64,000 bases of DNA from an uncultured Desulfovibrionaceae bacterium (GTDB taxonomy: Bacteria; Desulfobacterota; Desulfovibrionia; Desulfovibrionales; Desulfovibrionaceae). Position numbers and translations under genes: made by a program. The DNA lies in NCBI GenBank assembly GCA_949741925.1, contig CATJOY010000034.1, positions 21,576 through 85,575 of the forward strand, read 5' to 3'. The first letter of the stretch is position 1. The number at the start of each line of letters is the position of its first letter. Positions 35,739 to 43,621 of the stretch are shown here, in pieces. The notes below the pieces were generated by a model that saw only the letters and a list, made by a program, of their open reading frames with translations, was not told the DNA's origin and ran no database searches.

Positions 35739-38093
35739 ATGAGGCGTAGGGCATACCGGCATATCCGGCACATTGTCAGGAGGTATTCCGTCCTGGCTGT
35801 TTTTTTGTTGCTTTTGCTTCCCGGCCGGGTCTTTGCCGAGAGTTCTTTGATCATGCAATCTGATGATGAGCGGGATGTCACCTGGCAGTTAACGGCAGAC
35901 CAGGTTACCTCCCTCAACGATGCGGAGGTGCTCGAAGCCCGGGGCAATGTCACCCTCCGCCGGGGGGCCGATTATCTTAAGGCCGATTTTGCCCGGTACT
36001 ATATAACCACCAAGTGGGTTTTCCTTCAGGGCAACGTGGAAGCCATGATGGGCAAGGATACCCTTAAGGCCCGGGAGGCCGAGTTCGACTTGCGTTCGCG
36101 GGTGGGCTGGCTCAAAAAGGGCGAAGTGTTCATGGACGGCCCGCATATTTACTTTGCCGGAGACCGCATTAACAAACACTACGGGGATGTGTACACCTTC
36201 AAAGAAGCCAAGGTGACCGCCTGCGACGATGATGTGCCCGCTTGGTCCATCACCGCCGACGAGGCCGTGGTAGAGATAGACGGCTACGCCCAACTGTGGC
36301 GTTCCAAGTTCCAGCTCAAAGATACAGCAGTTATGTATATGCCCTGGCTGATCGTGCCTGCCAAGCGGGAGCGCCAGTCGGGGTTTCTCACTCCGGAATT
36401 CGGCCGCAACAACCGTGTCGGCGCGTATATCAATGTTCCCTATTTCTGGGCCATTGACCAAAAGAGCGACCTGACGGTTAACGAATATTTCATGGAAAAG
36501 CGCGGCCTGATGCAGGGAATACAATACCGGGCCGCGCCTTCGGCCAACGAATTCATCTGGTTGCGCGCCGATTATCTTTCGGACGGCCAGCGGATAACCA
36601 GTGATTCACACGACCCGGTCAACGACGAAGACGGGCTGGTGCGCACCAATACCAACCGTTACTGGCTCAGGGGCATGGTTGATCTGGAATTGCCCGGAGC
36701 GCCCAATTGGAAACTGCGCGGCGATCTCGACTATGTTTCCGACCAAAACTATCTGCATGAGTTCAAAAACGGCATGTCCGGGTTTAGAAGCAGCCGGGAA
36801 GAGCTGTTCGATATTTTCCGGCGTGATCTGCGCGAACGGGATAACGAGCGCAAGAGCGCCATGGTTCTGCTCCGGGATTGGGATCGTTTTTCGGTGGCCC
36901 TTTCGGCGGCCTATATTCAGGATCAAACGCTCGGCAACGGCAACAGGATCAGATCCTCAGACACCACGGTGCAGCAGGGCCCTTCGTTGGCGGGATACCT
37001 GTACCAGGGGCAGATTATCCAAGGCTTTCCCCTGGAGCTTTCCGCCTCAGCCGATGCATCATATATGTACCGGCGCAAAGGCACCCGGGGCTCGCGCTAT
37101 GAAATCACCCCGGTTCTGACGCTGCCCTTGACCAGCGAATACGGTTCTTTTATCGCCACGGCGGGGGTGCGCCAGGCCATCTACCGCACCGATCAATACT
37201 TTCGTTCGCCAGACGGCAAAACCAGGGAAACCGGCGATAACCAGACCGTGCCCCACTATTCGCTCAGCGGCTCCACGGAGTTTTTCCGGGTGTTCAACCT
37301 GGCCTCCGATCCTCTGACCGCCACGGAGAAGAATATCGGCAAAAGCGAGTGGACTGCCTTGCGCCATAGCATCCAGCCTCGGCTTACCTACCGGTATATT
37401 CCCCTGGAAGATCAGGAGAGGAATCCCCGCTACTCCTCGGAAGACCGGATTTTGCCCAAAGATGAGCTGGTCTACTCCATCAGCACGGTGGTGACCCGCA
37501 AACGCGAGAGCGTCACCGCGAAGGCCGCGCCGGATGCATCCGGCAAAGGTGTGCGGCCCCAGCCGAGTTTAGCTACGGATTATCTTGACGTGCTCCGTCT
37601 GACTGTGGAGCAAGGGTATGACTTTCGTGAAGCTAGCCGCCGTGACGAACGGGAACGCTATCCGCGCCGGCCGTATTCGGATATTAAAGCGGAAATCCAC
37701 GCCGCCTGGGATGAGCGTTTCACCCTTATCAACCGTACCTTTTGGTCTGCGTATACCAATAAGATCAACCGCCAAGATCACGGCATCCGCTTCAACCTGC
37801 CCGGTTGGGGGTCACTCTATACCGGCCTTGACTACCGGCGGGCCATTCGTGAGTATACCCGTGAGCGTGAAGATGCCATCAGTTCTTTTGTGCTCAGAGG
37901 GTCGTTGACCTCCTTGGGGCCCCTTTCCCTGAACTTCGGCTACCGCAGGGATTATGAAAAAGGAAAGGATGTGGAGCGGAGCCTGGAACTGGTGTACAAT
38001 CACCAGTGTTTTCAGCTTATCGGACGGGCTCTTTCGGAAGCCGGGGAAGTGGATTACCAGTTGATGTTTGTGCTCTCCGGGCTTGGGAGCTGA
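35739..38093 (+). CDS. lptD: LPS assembly outer-membrane protein LptD
   Basis: 784 residues with a signal peptide at about 1-33 (cleavage after VFA). The N-terminal OstA/LptA-like beta-jellyroll is at about 35-210 (ADQVTSLNDAEVLEARGNV, ADYLKADFARYY). The rest is a 26-strand-type beta-barrel rich in Tyr and Arg. KRERQSGFLTPEFGRNNRVG near residue 210 is characteristic of the plug/barrel junction. It inserts lipopolysaccharide into the outer leaflet with LptE. Few cysteines are visible (Cys at about 170 in VTACDDD and one late in the barrel), so the disulfide pattern of E. coli LptD is not conserved. The start at 35739 gives a proper signal peptide. Confidence 0.93.
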   Translation: MRRRAYRHIRHIVRRYSVLAVFLLLLLPGRVFAESSLIMQSDDERDVTWQLTADQVTSLNDAEVLEARGNVTLRRGADYLKADFARYYITTKWVFLQGNVEAMMGKDTLKAREAEFDLRSRVGWLKKGEVFMDGPHIYFAGDRINKHYGDVYTFKEAKVTACDDDVPAWSITADEAVVEIDGYAQLWRSKFQLKDTAVMYMPWLIVPAKRERQSGFLTPEFGRNNRVGAYINVPYFWAIDQKSDLTVNEYFMEKRGLMQGIQYRAAPSANEFIWLRADYLSDGQRITSDSHDPVNDEDGLVRTNTNRYWLRGMVDLELPGAPNWKLRGDLDYVSDQNYLHEFKNGMSGFRSSREELFDIFRRDLRERDNERKSAMVLLRDWDRFSVALSAAYIQDQTLGNGNRIRSSDTTVQQGPSLAGYLYQGQIIQGFPLELSASADASYMYRRKGTRGSRYEITPVLTLPLTSEYGSFIATAGVRQAIYRTDQYFRSPDGKTRETGDNQTVPHYSLSGSTEFFRVFNLASDPLTATEKNIGKSEWTALRHSIQPRLTYRYIPLEDQERNPRYSSEDRILPKDELVYSISTVVTRKRESVTAKAAPDASGKGVRPQPSLATDYLDVLRLTVEQGYDFREASRRDERERYPRRPYSDIKAEIHAAWDERFTLINRTFWSAYTNKINRQDHGIRFNLPGWGSLYTGLDYRRAIREYTREREDAISSFVLRGSLTSLGPLSLNFGYRRDYEKGKDVERSLELVYNHQCFQLIGRALSEAGEVDYQLMFVLSGLGS

Positions 38094-38126
38094 TCCCGAC
38101 ACGGAAGGGCGTAGAGGAGAGGGGAT

Positions 38127-38942
38127 ATGGCCCGTGTATTGCAAATTTCCGGTTTGGTCCGTAGCCTTGCCCTGGCGGTCTTCGGCGTATGCCTGCTTTC
38201 CGCGTGCGCAACGCGGGCTTCGGAGGAGAATACTCTCCTGTCTGCCGAAGCCGCCCTTGACCTGGCTTTTGACGCTTGCATGGCCCGTTGCAACGAGAAT
38301 TCCCCGCTGGGGTCCCTAACGCGGGAGGGCTGTTACAAAGGTTGTTATGAGACCAGGCGGCAAACCCTTTTTCGGGGGCAGGTCTATAGCTCTGCTGCTG
38401 ACTGCTTGAGTTTTATGGAAGGGTTTGACCTGAACCGGGATCTCTATGTTGAATCAATGCAGGGTTGGTGTTGGCAGCAATGGTCGTTGGTTTATAATAT
38501 TATCGGCTGCCGTGATGCGGTGTCCGTCTTTTACGCGGCGCTGACCCCTGAATCGGTTTGCCTGGGAAAACCGGCTCTTTCCACCCCACCGGCAGATGGT
38601 AGGGGTACAATCGTGCCGCCGCTTCCGAGCGCTCAACCCCCGGCGCTTCTGGATACGCCCAAATACCGGAAAAGCGCTCCCGCCAAAAAGCAGCCGGTCA
38701 AAAATACGCCTAAGGCTCCGGCAAAAGCTGCTACGCCTTCCAAGGAGACGACGCCGGAAAAAGATACTCCGGCGCCGAACCCCGTGGTAAGCGCCCCCCC
38801 GGCTCCGGCTGAGGGAGCCAAAGTCCCGGTCGAGGCGCCGCAAGCTCTTTCTGTAGAGGCGTTGCCACAGCCCGTGGGGCTGCCGCCTCGAGCCCACGGG
38901 CAGGATTTTCCCGGCGAGTCTTCCGCTTCTATGCCCGATTAG
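38127..38942 (+). CDS. Cysteine-rich lipoprotein with Pro/Lys-rich tail, unknown function
   Basis: 271 residues. The lipobox LSAC gives lipidated Cys27. The globular part (about 30-155) carries at least eight cysteines in CxxxC-type pairs (DACMARCNENS, GCYKGCYE, WCWQQW, IGCRD), probably disulfide-bonded in the periplasm. The tail (about 160-271) is Pro/Ala/Lys-rich and repetitive, as in cell-wall-spanning linkers. It starts 33 bases after lptD on the same strand, so it is probably co-transcribed. It has no similarity to LptE that I can see. Possible helper in envelope assembly. Confidence 0.75.
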   Translation: MARVLQISGLVRSLALAVFGVCLLSACATRASEENTLLSAEAALDLAFDACMARCNENSPLGSLTREGCYKGCYETRRQTLFRGQVYSSAADCLSFMEGFDLNRDLYVESMQGWCWQQWSLVYNIIGCRDAVSVFYAALTPESVCLGKPALSTPPADGRGTIVPPLPSAQPPALLDTPKYRKSAPAKKQPVKNTPKAPAKAATPSKETTPEKDTPAPNPVVSAPPAPAEGAKVPVEAPQALSVEALPQPVGLPPRAHGQDFPGESSASMPD

Positions 38943-39102
38943 TAGCCCTGGCCTTGGGGGATGGGGCAGGTTTCTGCGGGAATCCCTCAGGCCTGGCGGC
39001 CCTATTTTTGATAAGGAACCGGGTATGCCCAACCTGTCTACCGCCCTCTATGGAGGCTACGCACGCCGAGGGCTAGTCTGAGGGCCAGGCTGGAACGGTG
39101 TT

Positions 39103-40143
39103 TTAGATGCTGCCGCCGAACAGCTTCGCCCGCACCCCGGGCCAGACCGTATCCGGGGTGAGGTCGCGCATACAGCGGTGGTGCCCCCGGGGGCATTCCG
39201 TGGGGCCGTGCAGGCTGCATGGGCGGCATTCCAGAGGGATTTCCATCACATCGGCCTTTTCTCCCCGAGGGAAAAAGCCGAGTTCACGAACGGTGGGGCC
39301 AAAAAGAGCCGTGACCGGCACGTTTTGCGGCCAGGCCAGATGCATGGGCCCGGAATCGTTGGTCAGATAGCAATCCAGCAGACCAATGACCCCGGCCAGT
39401 AAGGGCAGGGAAAGAGCGCCCGAGAGATCCAGAAGGTTGTTATTTCGGATTTCTCCGCGCAGCTCTGCGCGGACTTCGGCGGCTTGCTGTTCTTCCCCCG
39501 GACCGCCGAAGAGAACAACCCTCGCGCCATGGCGCAGAGCTTCTCGACCTATGGCGGCAAAATATGCTGTGGGCCAGCGCTTGGTGCCCCACACCGAACC
39601 GGGATGCATACCCAGCAAAGGCAGGCCGCGCACGCTGGAGAGAAGCTCCGCGGCCTCCGTCCGTACTGTATCCGGCAGGACGATACGCGGCCAGCTCTCG
39701 CGTTCCGCAAGATGCAGAGGGTCCAGCAGGGCCAGGAGGCGTTCAATCTCATCACGCTCGGAAAACCGTCGGGGAACGGTGTGGGTGTAGAACCAGGAAT
39801 TGACTCGGGGTTCGCTGTACCCGATGCGGCGCGCGGCGTTGCTCCAGCGGGCGATAAGCGCGCTGCGCAAACTGCCGTGCGCTGCAATCCAGAGGCTGTA
39901 CCGCTCTTTTGCCAGCTTGCGGCCAAGACGCGCAGCCTGGAATATCCCTTTTTCGGAGCCGCGCTTATCGTATTCAAAGACGGCGTTGACCGCCGGATGG
40001 GCGGCAAAAAGCGTCTTAAAGCCTGCGCGAACCCAGAAATGGATCGTTGCCTCGGGGTATCCTCGGCGCAGGCTTTGCAGCAGCGGCAGGGTAAGGATGG
40101 CGTCTCCGAGAAAGGCGGTATTCCAGACGGCGATGCTGATCAT
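39103..40143 (-). CDS. waaF: GT9-family glycosyltransferase, probable LPS heptosyltransferase II
   Basis: 346 residues. GT-B fold with GDAILTLPLLQSLRR at the N-terminus, GMHPGSVWGTKRWP near residue 185 and the donor-site TNDSGPMHLA near 265. CRPCSLHGPTECPRGHHRCM near the C-terminus is typical of WaaF-type enzymes, which add the second L-glycero-D-manno-heptose to the inner core. It follows grpE by 15 bases on the same strand, an unusual partner for a heat-shock operon. Heptosyltransferase I is the main alternative. Confidence 0.85.
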   Translation of the reverse strand: MISIAVWNTAFLGDAILTLPLLQSLRRGYPEATIHFWVRAGFKTLFAAHPAVNAVFEYDKRGSEKGIFQAARLGRKLAKERYSLWIAAHGSLRSALIARWSNAARRIGYSEPRVNSWFYTHTVPRRFSERDEIERLLALLDPLHLAERESWPRIVLPDTVRTEAAELLSSVRGLPLLGMHPGSVWGTKRWPTAYFAAIGREALRHGARVVLFGGPGEEQQAAEVRAELRGEIRNNNLLDLSGALSLPLLAGVIGLLDCYLTNDSGPMHLAWPQNVPVTALFGPTVRELGFFPRGEKADVMEIPLECRPCSLHGPTECPRGHHRCMRDLTPDTVWPGVRAKLFGGSI

Positions 40144-40158
40144 GCGTTCGCCGGAAAC

Positions 40159-40761
40159 TTATTTGCAGACGACAACCTTGGCCGGACGCAGGAGCCTGTC
40201 GTGGAGGCGATACCCTTTGCTCAACAAACCGCAGACGGTCTCCGGCTGGTATTCGGCATGGCGCTCGGTGCTGACGGCTTCATGCAGGGCCGGGTTGAAC
40301 GCCTCGCCCAGCGCGCCGACTTCGCTCAGCCCATGGCGGGATAGAGCTTCCATGAGCATTTTCCGGGTCATATCCACGCCCACAATAAAGTTCTTGCAGG
40401 CCTCATCCTTGGGCGCGTGGCTGAGGGCAAGATCCAAGGTATCTAAGGCCGGAAGGATATCGGTAAGAACCTTTTCCGCGGCAAAGCGGAGGAACTCTTC
40501 TTTTTCGCGGGCCAGACGCTTGCGTGTATTTTCCATTTCCGCCAGGGTGCGGAGTTTTTCTGCCTCGGCCTCCTCTTTATCGGCAAGGGAAATCCCCAAA
40601 CGGGCTTTGGCGGCGGCAGCAAGATCGGCGTCGCTGATATCGGGCAGAGGGAAGGGCGTTCCGGTATCGTTTCCTGATGAGGGGGGTTGCTCTACCGCGT
40701 AATTTTCGTTGAAGAGTTCATCCGGATTGAAGTCGGATGTATAAGGATTTTTTCTAGGCAT
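40159..40761 (-). CDS. grpE: Nucleotide exchange factor GrpE
   Basis: 200 residues. An acidic, disordered N-terminus (about 1-50) precedes the long coiled coil (about 60-125, AEKLRTLAEMENTRKRLARE) and the beta-wing domain with GLSEVGALGEAFNPALHEAV near 140 and GYRLHDRLLRPAKVVV at the end. It releases ADP from DnaK. The start has AAGGAG upstream. It lies in hrcA-grpE-waaF, separated from dnaK by 33 kb. Confidence 0.95.
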   Translation of the reverse strand: MPRKNPYTSDFNPDELFNENYAVEQPPSSGNDTGTPFPLPDISDADLAAAAKARLGISLADKEEAEAEKLRTLAEMENTRKRLAREKEEFLRFAAEKVLTDILPALDTLDLALSHAPKDEACKNFIVGVDMTRKMLMEALSRHGLSEVGALGEAFNPALHEAVSTERHAEYQPETVCGLLSKGYRLHDRLLRPAKVVVCK

Positions 40762-40871
40762 GAATATTCTCCTTCCACGAGGGGCAAGCCAGCAGCTTGC
40801 CTGATATGCCGACAGGGCGCAAGAGCTATCATGCCGGCAGGGTCTTGTGAGGGACTGACTGACGCAGGCGG

Positions 40872-41909
40872 TCAGGCCGCGTAGCGCTGCCGCAATATGG
40901 TTGCCACCGTACCCGCGATATGGGCCACAACGGGCAAAACGGCCGCGTAATCCATACGGAGGGGGCCTACCGCGCTGACTACGCCCTTGGGGCCGTCCTC
41001 GTTGCCTGTGGCCGCGTAAGGCGCGCTGACTACGGCCCAGGGCTGGCTTTCATCGCCGTCATGATGAAAACTTACCGTGATATCCGGACTTTTCATGGTC
41101 CGATCCAAAAGATCCAGCAGGCGTGATTTCTCTTCCATCAGGGAGAGGAGGTCGCGCAGCCTGCGGGTATCAGAAAACTCGATTTGCAGGGCGACTTTAC
41201 CCGCGCCGTCCACAAAAATTTCCCGCTCTTCGCCGGCGGCGGCGATGGCGGCTCGAGAGAGAGTCAGCGCCCTGTGGCACATGGCTTCAAGATCTTCACC
41301 CTGGCGGTGCAGTTCGGCTTCAATCTGAATGCGGGCTTCCTCAAGGGTGCGGCCGCGGAAGAAACTGTTCAGATAATTGCTGAACTTGGCCAACTCATCG
41401 TGGCTGTACTCCTGCCGCACAGGAACCATACGGGTTTTTACAACGCCGCCTTCTAAAATAAGCACGGCAAGGACCAAACTGTTGCCGACAGGCGCAAATT
41501 CCAGGCTTCTCCACCGGCTTTCGGCCTTGGGCGGGGCCAGCACCACGCCAAGCTGAGAACATTCGGCGGAAACCATACTGCTGGCGCGGCGCAGAACCTG
41601 GCTCACTTCCGCCCCATCCCGGGCAAGCGCCCGGGCGATTGCGGATTTGTGGCGCTCCTGGAGAGAACGGGGGGTAAGAAGGGTATCGACATACAGGCGA
41701 AAGGCTTTGGCCGTGGGCACGCGCCCGGCGGAAATATGGGGTTGCTCCAGGTAGCCCTGGGAGGCCAGGTCGGCCATGGCGTTCCGGATGCTGGCGGAGG
41801 AAAGGCCAAAGGCCGGGGAGCGGGCCACGGATTGTGACGGCACAGGCTCCCCGGTAGCGATATATTGTTCCACGATAGCGCCGAGAATGGCGCGGTTGCG
41901 GTCGTTCAT
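40872..41909 (-). CDS. hrcA: Heat-inducible transcription repressor HrcA
   Basis: 345 residues from the ATG at 41909, which follows GGGGAACG. The winged helix-turn-helix is at about 1-75 (MNDRNRAILGAIVEQYIATGEPV, SSASIRNAMADLASQGYLEQPH), followed by the GAF-like and dimerisation regions. LVLAVLILEGGVVKTRMV near 150 and VVSAVGPLRMDYAAVLPVVA at the C-terminus are family hallmarks. HrcA normally binds CIRCE operators before hrcA, dnaK or groE. I see no CIRCE sequence upstream of hrcA, grpE or dnaK in this window. A longer frame to 42215 was rejected because the extension is not conserved. Confidence 0.95.
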   Translation of the reverse strand: MNDRNRAILGAIVEQYIATGEPVPSQSVARSPAFGLSSASIRNAMADLASQGYLEQPHISAGRVPTAKAFRLYVDTLLTPRSLQERHKSAIARALARDGAEVSQVLRRASSMVSAECSQLGVVLAPPKAESRWRSLEFAPVGNSLVLAVLILEGGVVKTRMVPVRQEYSHDELAKFSNYLNSFFRGRTLEEARIQIEAELHRQGEDLEAMCHRALTLSRAAIAAAGEEREIFVDGAGKVALQIEFSDTRRLRDLLSLMEEKSRLLDLLDRTMKSPDITVSFHHDGDESQPWAVVSAPYAATGNEDGPKGVVSAVGPLRMDYAAVLPVVAHIAGTVATILRQRYAA

Positions 41910-41952
41910 GATCGTTCCCCGGCCGTTTTTTGTCTGCAACGGCGTTCCTTTA

Positions 41953-41981
41953 TGGCTAACCATGGTGGGGTGCTCTGTCAA
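41953..41981 (-). promoter_or_regulatory. Possible promoter of hrcA-grpE
   Basis: On the minus strand TTGACA (41981-41976) is followed after 17 bases by TAGCCA (41958-41953), a weak -10. It lies about 45 bases before the hrcA start. No CIRCE palindrome overlaps it. Confidence 0.35.
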
Positions 41982-42045
41982 GCCAAGCTTGGGCTCTTTA
42001 CCTTGGCGGCGGAGGGTGTCATTATGCCGCCCTAAGGATGCAGGT

Positions 42046-43455
42046 ATGAAACAAGCGATACAACGCGGCATCAGGGCCCGCGCGGGGCATGACCCCAGAG
42101 CGGCGGCCCTGCGGGCGCTGGATATGGTGCTGGGCGGCAATCTTCCCTCCCAAGCGGCCCTGGATACGATTCTGCGCGATGCGCGGCTACCCCCGAGCGA
42201 CGCCGCTTTGTGCACAGAGCTGGTCTACGGCGTGCTCCGGCAAAAACTGTGGCTGGAACGGGTCCTTGGCCGGTTTTTGAAGCGGCCGGAAAAGCTCCCG
42301 GCGGAATGTTTGCTGGTCTTGACCTTGGCTGCCTACGAGCTGGCTTTTCTGGACCGGGTACCGGGCTATGCTACAGTAAATTGGGCGGTTTCCCGGGTGA
42401 GAAACCGCTTTGGCTCAGGATTGGCCGGCGTGGCGAATGCCTCGCTCCGGGCGTTTCAACGGGAACAGGATACGGTTCACCAGCCGGAACCTCGGCCCGA
42501 ATGCCGGTTGGACGAGGCCAAGGCAGTCTCCTGCCGGGCTATCTCCTACAGCCTGCCCGCCTGGATTCTGGAGCGGTGGCGCAAGGCCTATGGGCCGGAA
42601 GCTGCTGCCGCCTATGCCGAGGCCTCGCTCCGGCGGCCCGTGGCGGGAATTCGGGTGAACTTGAGCCGGGAAGACGGGCCCGCCCTGCGTGAACGTTTGC
42701 TGCGGGAACATAATGGCATTGCCATTGGCCGAAGCGGAGCGGCGTTCCCCGGGGGGCTGCCCTACGAGGTGAAAAATTTGGAACGGGAGGGCCGAGTTTC
42801 TCGGCAATCTCCGGCCGTTATGGAAGCCCTGGAAACCCTTGAAGCGCTGGAGAGGCCGGGAGCGCCGCGCGGTCCTGTTTGGGATGCCTGCGCCGGGCGT
42901 GGCGGCAAGAGCTTGGCGCTGCTGGAGCGCGGGCTGGATATCCGGGCCGCAAGCGATACCTCCTTTGCCAGGCTGGCCGCTATGCGCGGCGAACTTTCGC
43001 GCTTGGGCTTTGCCTCCGGCTGGTGCAGCGGGGCAACGGACCATCCGGAAGGCGGGGAATCCCCTAAGCCCCCTATGCTCGCCCTGGCCGACGCGGCAAC
43101 GCCTCCGTTTGCCGGACCGTTTGCCGCGATTGTGCTGGATGTTCCCTGTTCCGGCCTGGGCACGCTGTGCCGGAGACCAGAAATACGCTTGCGCCGCCGC
43201 GAGTCGGATATTGCCGCCTACGCCGCCGCCCAGGATGGCATGCTTGCCGCGGCGGCGCGTTTGCTGGCGGAAGGCGGGGCCCTTATCTACCTGACCTGCA
43301 CACTACTGCCTGAAGAAAACGAAGATCGGGCGGCAGCCTTTTTGGCCGGGCATCCTGATTTTATCTTGGAAAGCGAGCGGACAACCCCGCCGGATTCCCC
43401 CTGGAACGAGTTTTTGTACCGGGCCGTGCTGCGGCGCAAGACGGCCGATGAATGA
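42046..43455 (+). CDS. rsmB: 16S rRNA (cytosine-967-C5)-methyltransferase RsmB-like
   Basis: 469 residues. The N-terminal NusB-like RNA-binding domain is at about 15-150. The NOL1/NOP2/Sun Rossmann domain is at about 200-465, with DACAGRGGKSLALLE near residue 282, DVPCSGLGTL with Cys368, and LTCTLLPEENED with Cys418, the likely nucleophile. It methylates C967 in helix 31 of 16S rRNA in E. coli. The start at 42046 (MKQAIQRGIRARAG) follows GGATGCAGG; upstream in-frame codons are antisense to hrcA. Divergent from hrcA. Confidence 0.88.
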   Translation: MKQAIQRGIRARAGHDPRAAALRALDMVLGGNLPSQAALDTILRDARLPPSDAALCTELVYGVLRQKLWLERVLGRFLKRPEKLPAECLLVLTLAAYELAFLDRVPGYATVNWAVSRVRNRFGSGLAGVANASLRAFQREQDTVHQPEPRPECRLDEAKAVSCRAISYSLPAWILERWRKAYGPEAAAAYAEASLRRPVAGIRVNLSREDGPALRERLLREHNGIAIGRSGAAFPGGLPYEVKNLEREGRVSRQSPAVMEALETLEALERPGAPRGPVWDACAGRGGKSLALLERGLDIRAASDTSFARLAAMRGELSRLGFASGWCSGATDHPEGGESPKPPMLALADAATPPFAGPFAAIVLDVPCSGLGTLCRRPEIRLRRRESDIAAYAAAQDGMLAAAARLLAEGGALIYLTCTLLPEENEDRAAAFLAGHPDFILESERTTPPDSPWNEFLYRAVLRRKTADE

Positions 43456-43573
43456 TGCGCAGTATCGTGAGATTGTGCCGCTGGAACGCTTGGCCGTTGA
43501 CGTGATACGGAAACGGCCCGCTGAAGGAGACACCTCCGGGAGCTGGGCAAGGATCCGGCCCCCGGAGTCCTAA
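43448..43573 (+). CDS. Possible short gene or truncated remnant overlapping the rsmB end
   Basis: 41 codons, beginning MNDAQYREIVPLERLAVDVI, whose ATG overlaps the rsmB stop by 8 bases (an alternative ATG lies 4 bases on). The start region looks protein-like, but the last 15 residues are Pro/Ser/Gly/Arg-rich and the frame ends abruptly. It could be the first part of a gene cut by rearrangement, or chance. No terminator follows before the convergent TRAP gene. Confidence 0.25.
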   Translation: MNDAQYREIVPLERLAVDVIRKRPAEGDTSGSWARIRPPES

Positions 43574-43621
43574 AACGGTATCAGATACTTGTAATAAAGT
43601 AGGACGCCAAGGAGAGCGACG

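Noticed and set aside
40762..42045. CIRCE operator for hrcA/grpE
   Set aside because: No TTAGCACTC-N9-GAGTGCTAA-like text was seen; a TTGACA-based promoter is all that can be suggested.
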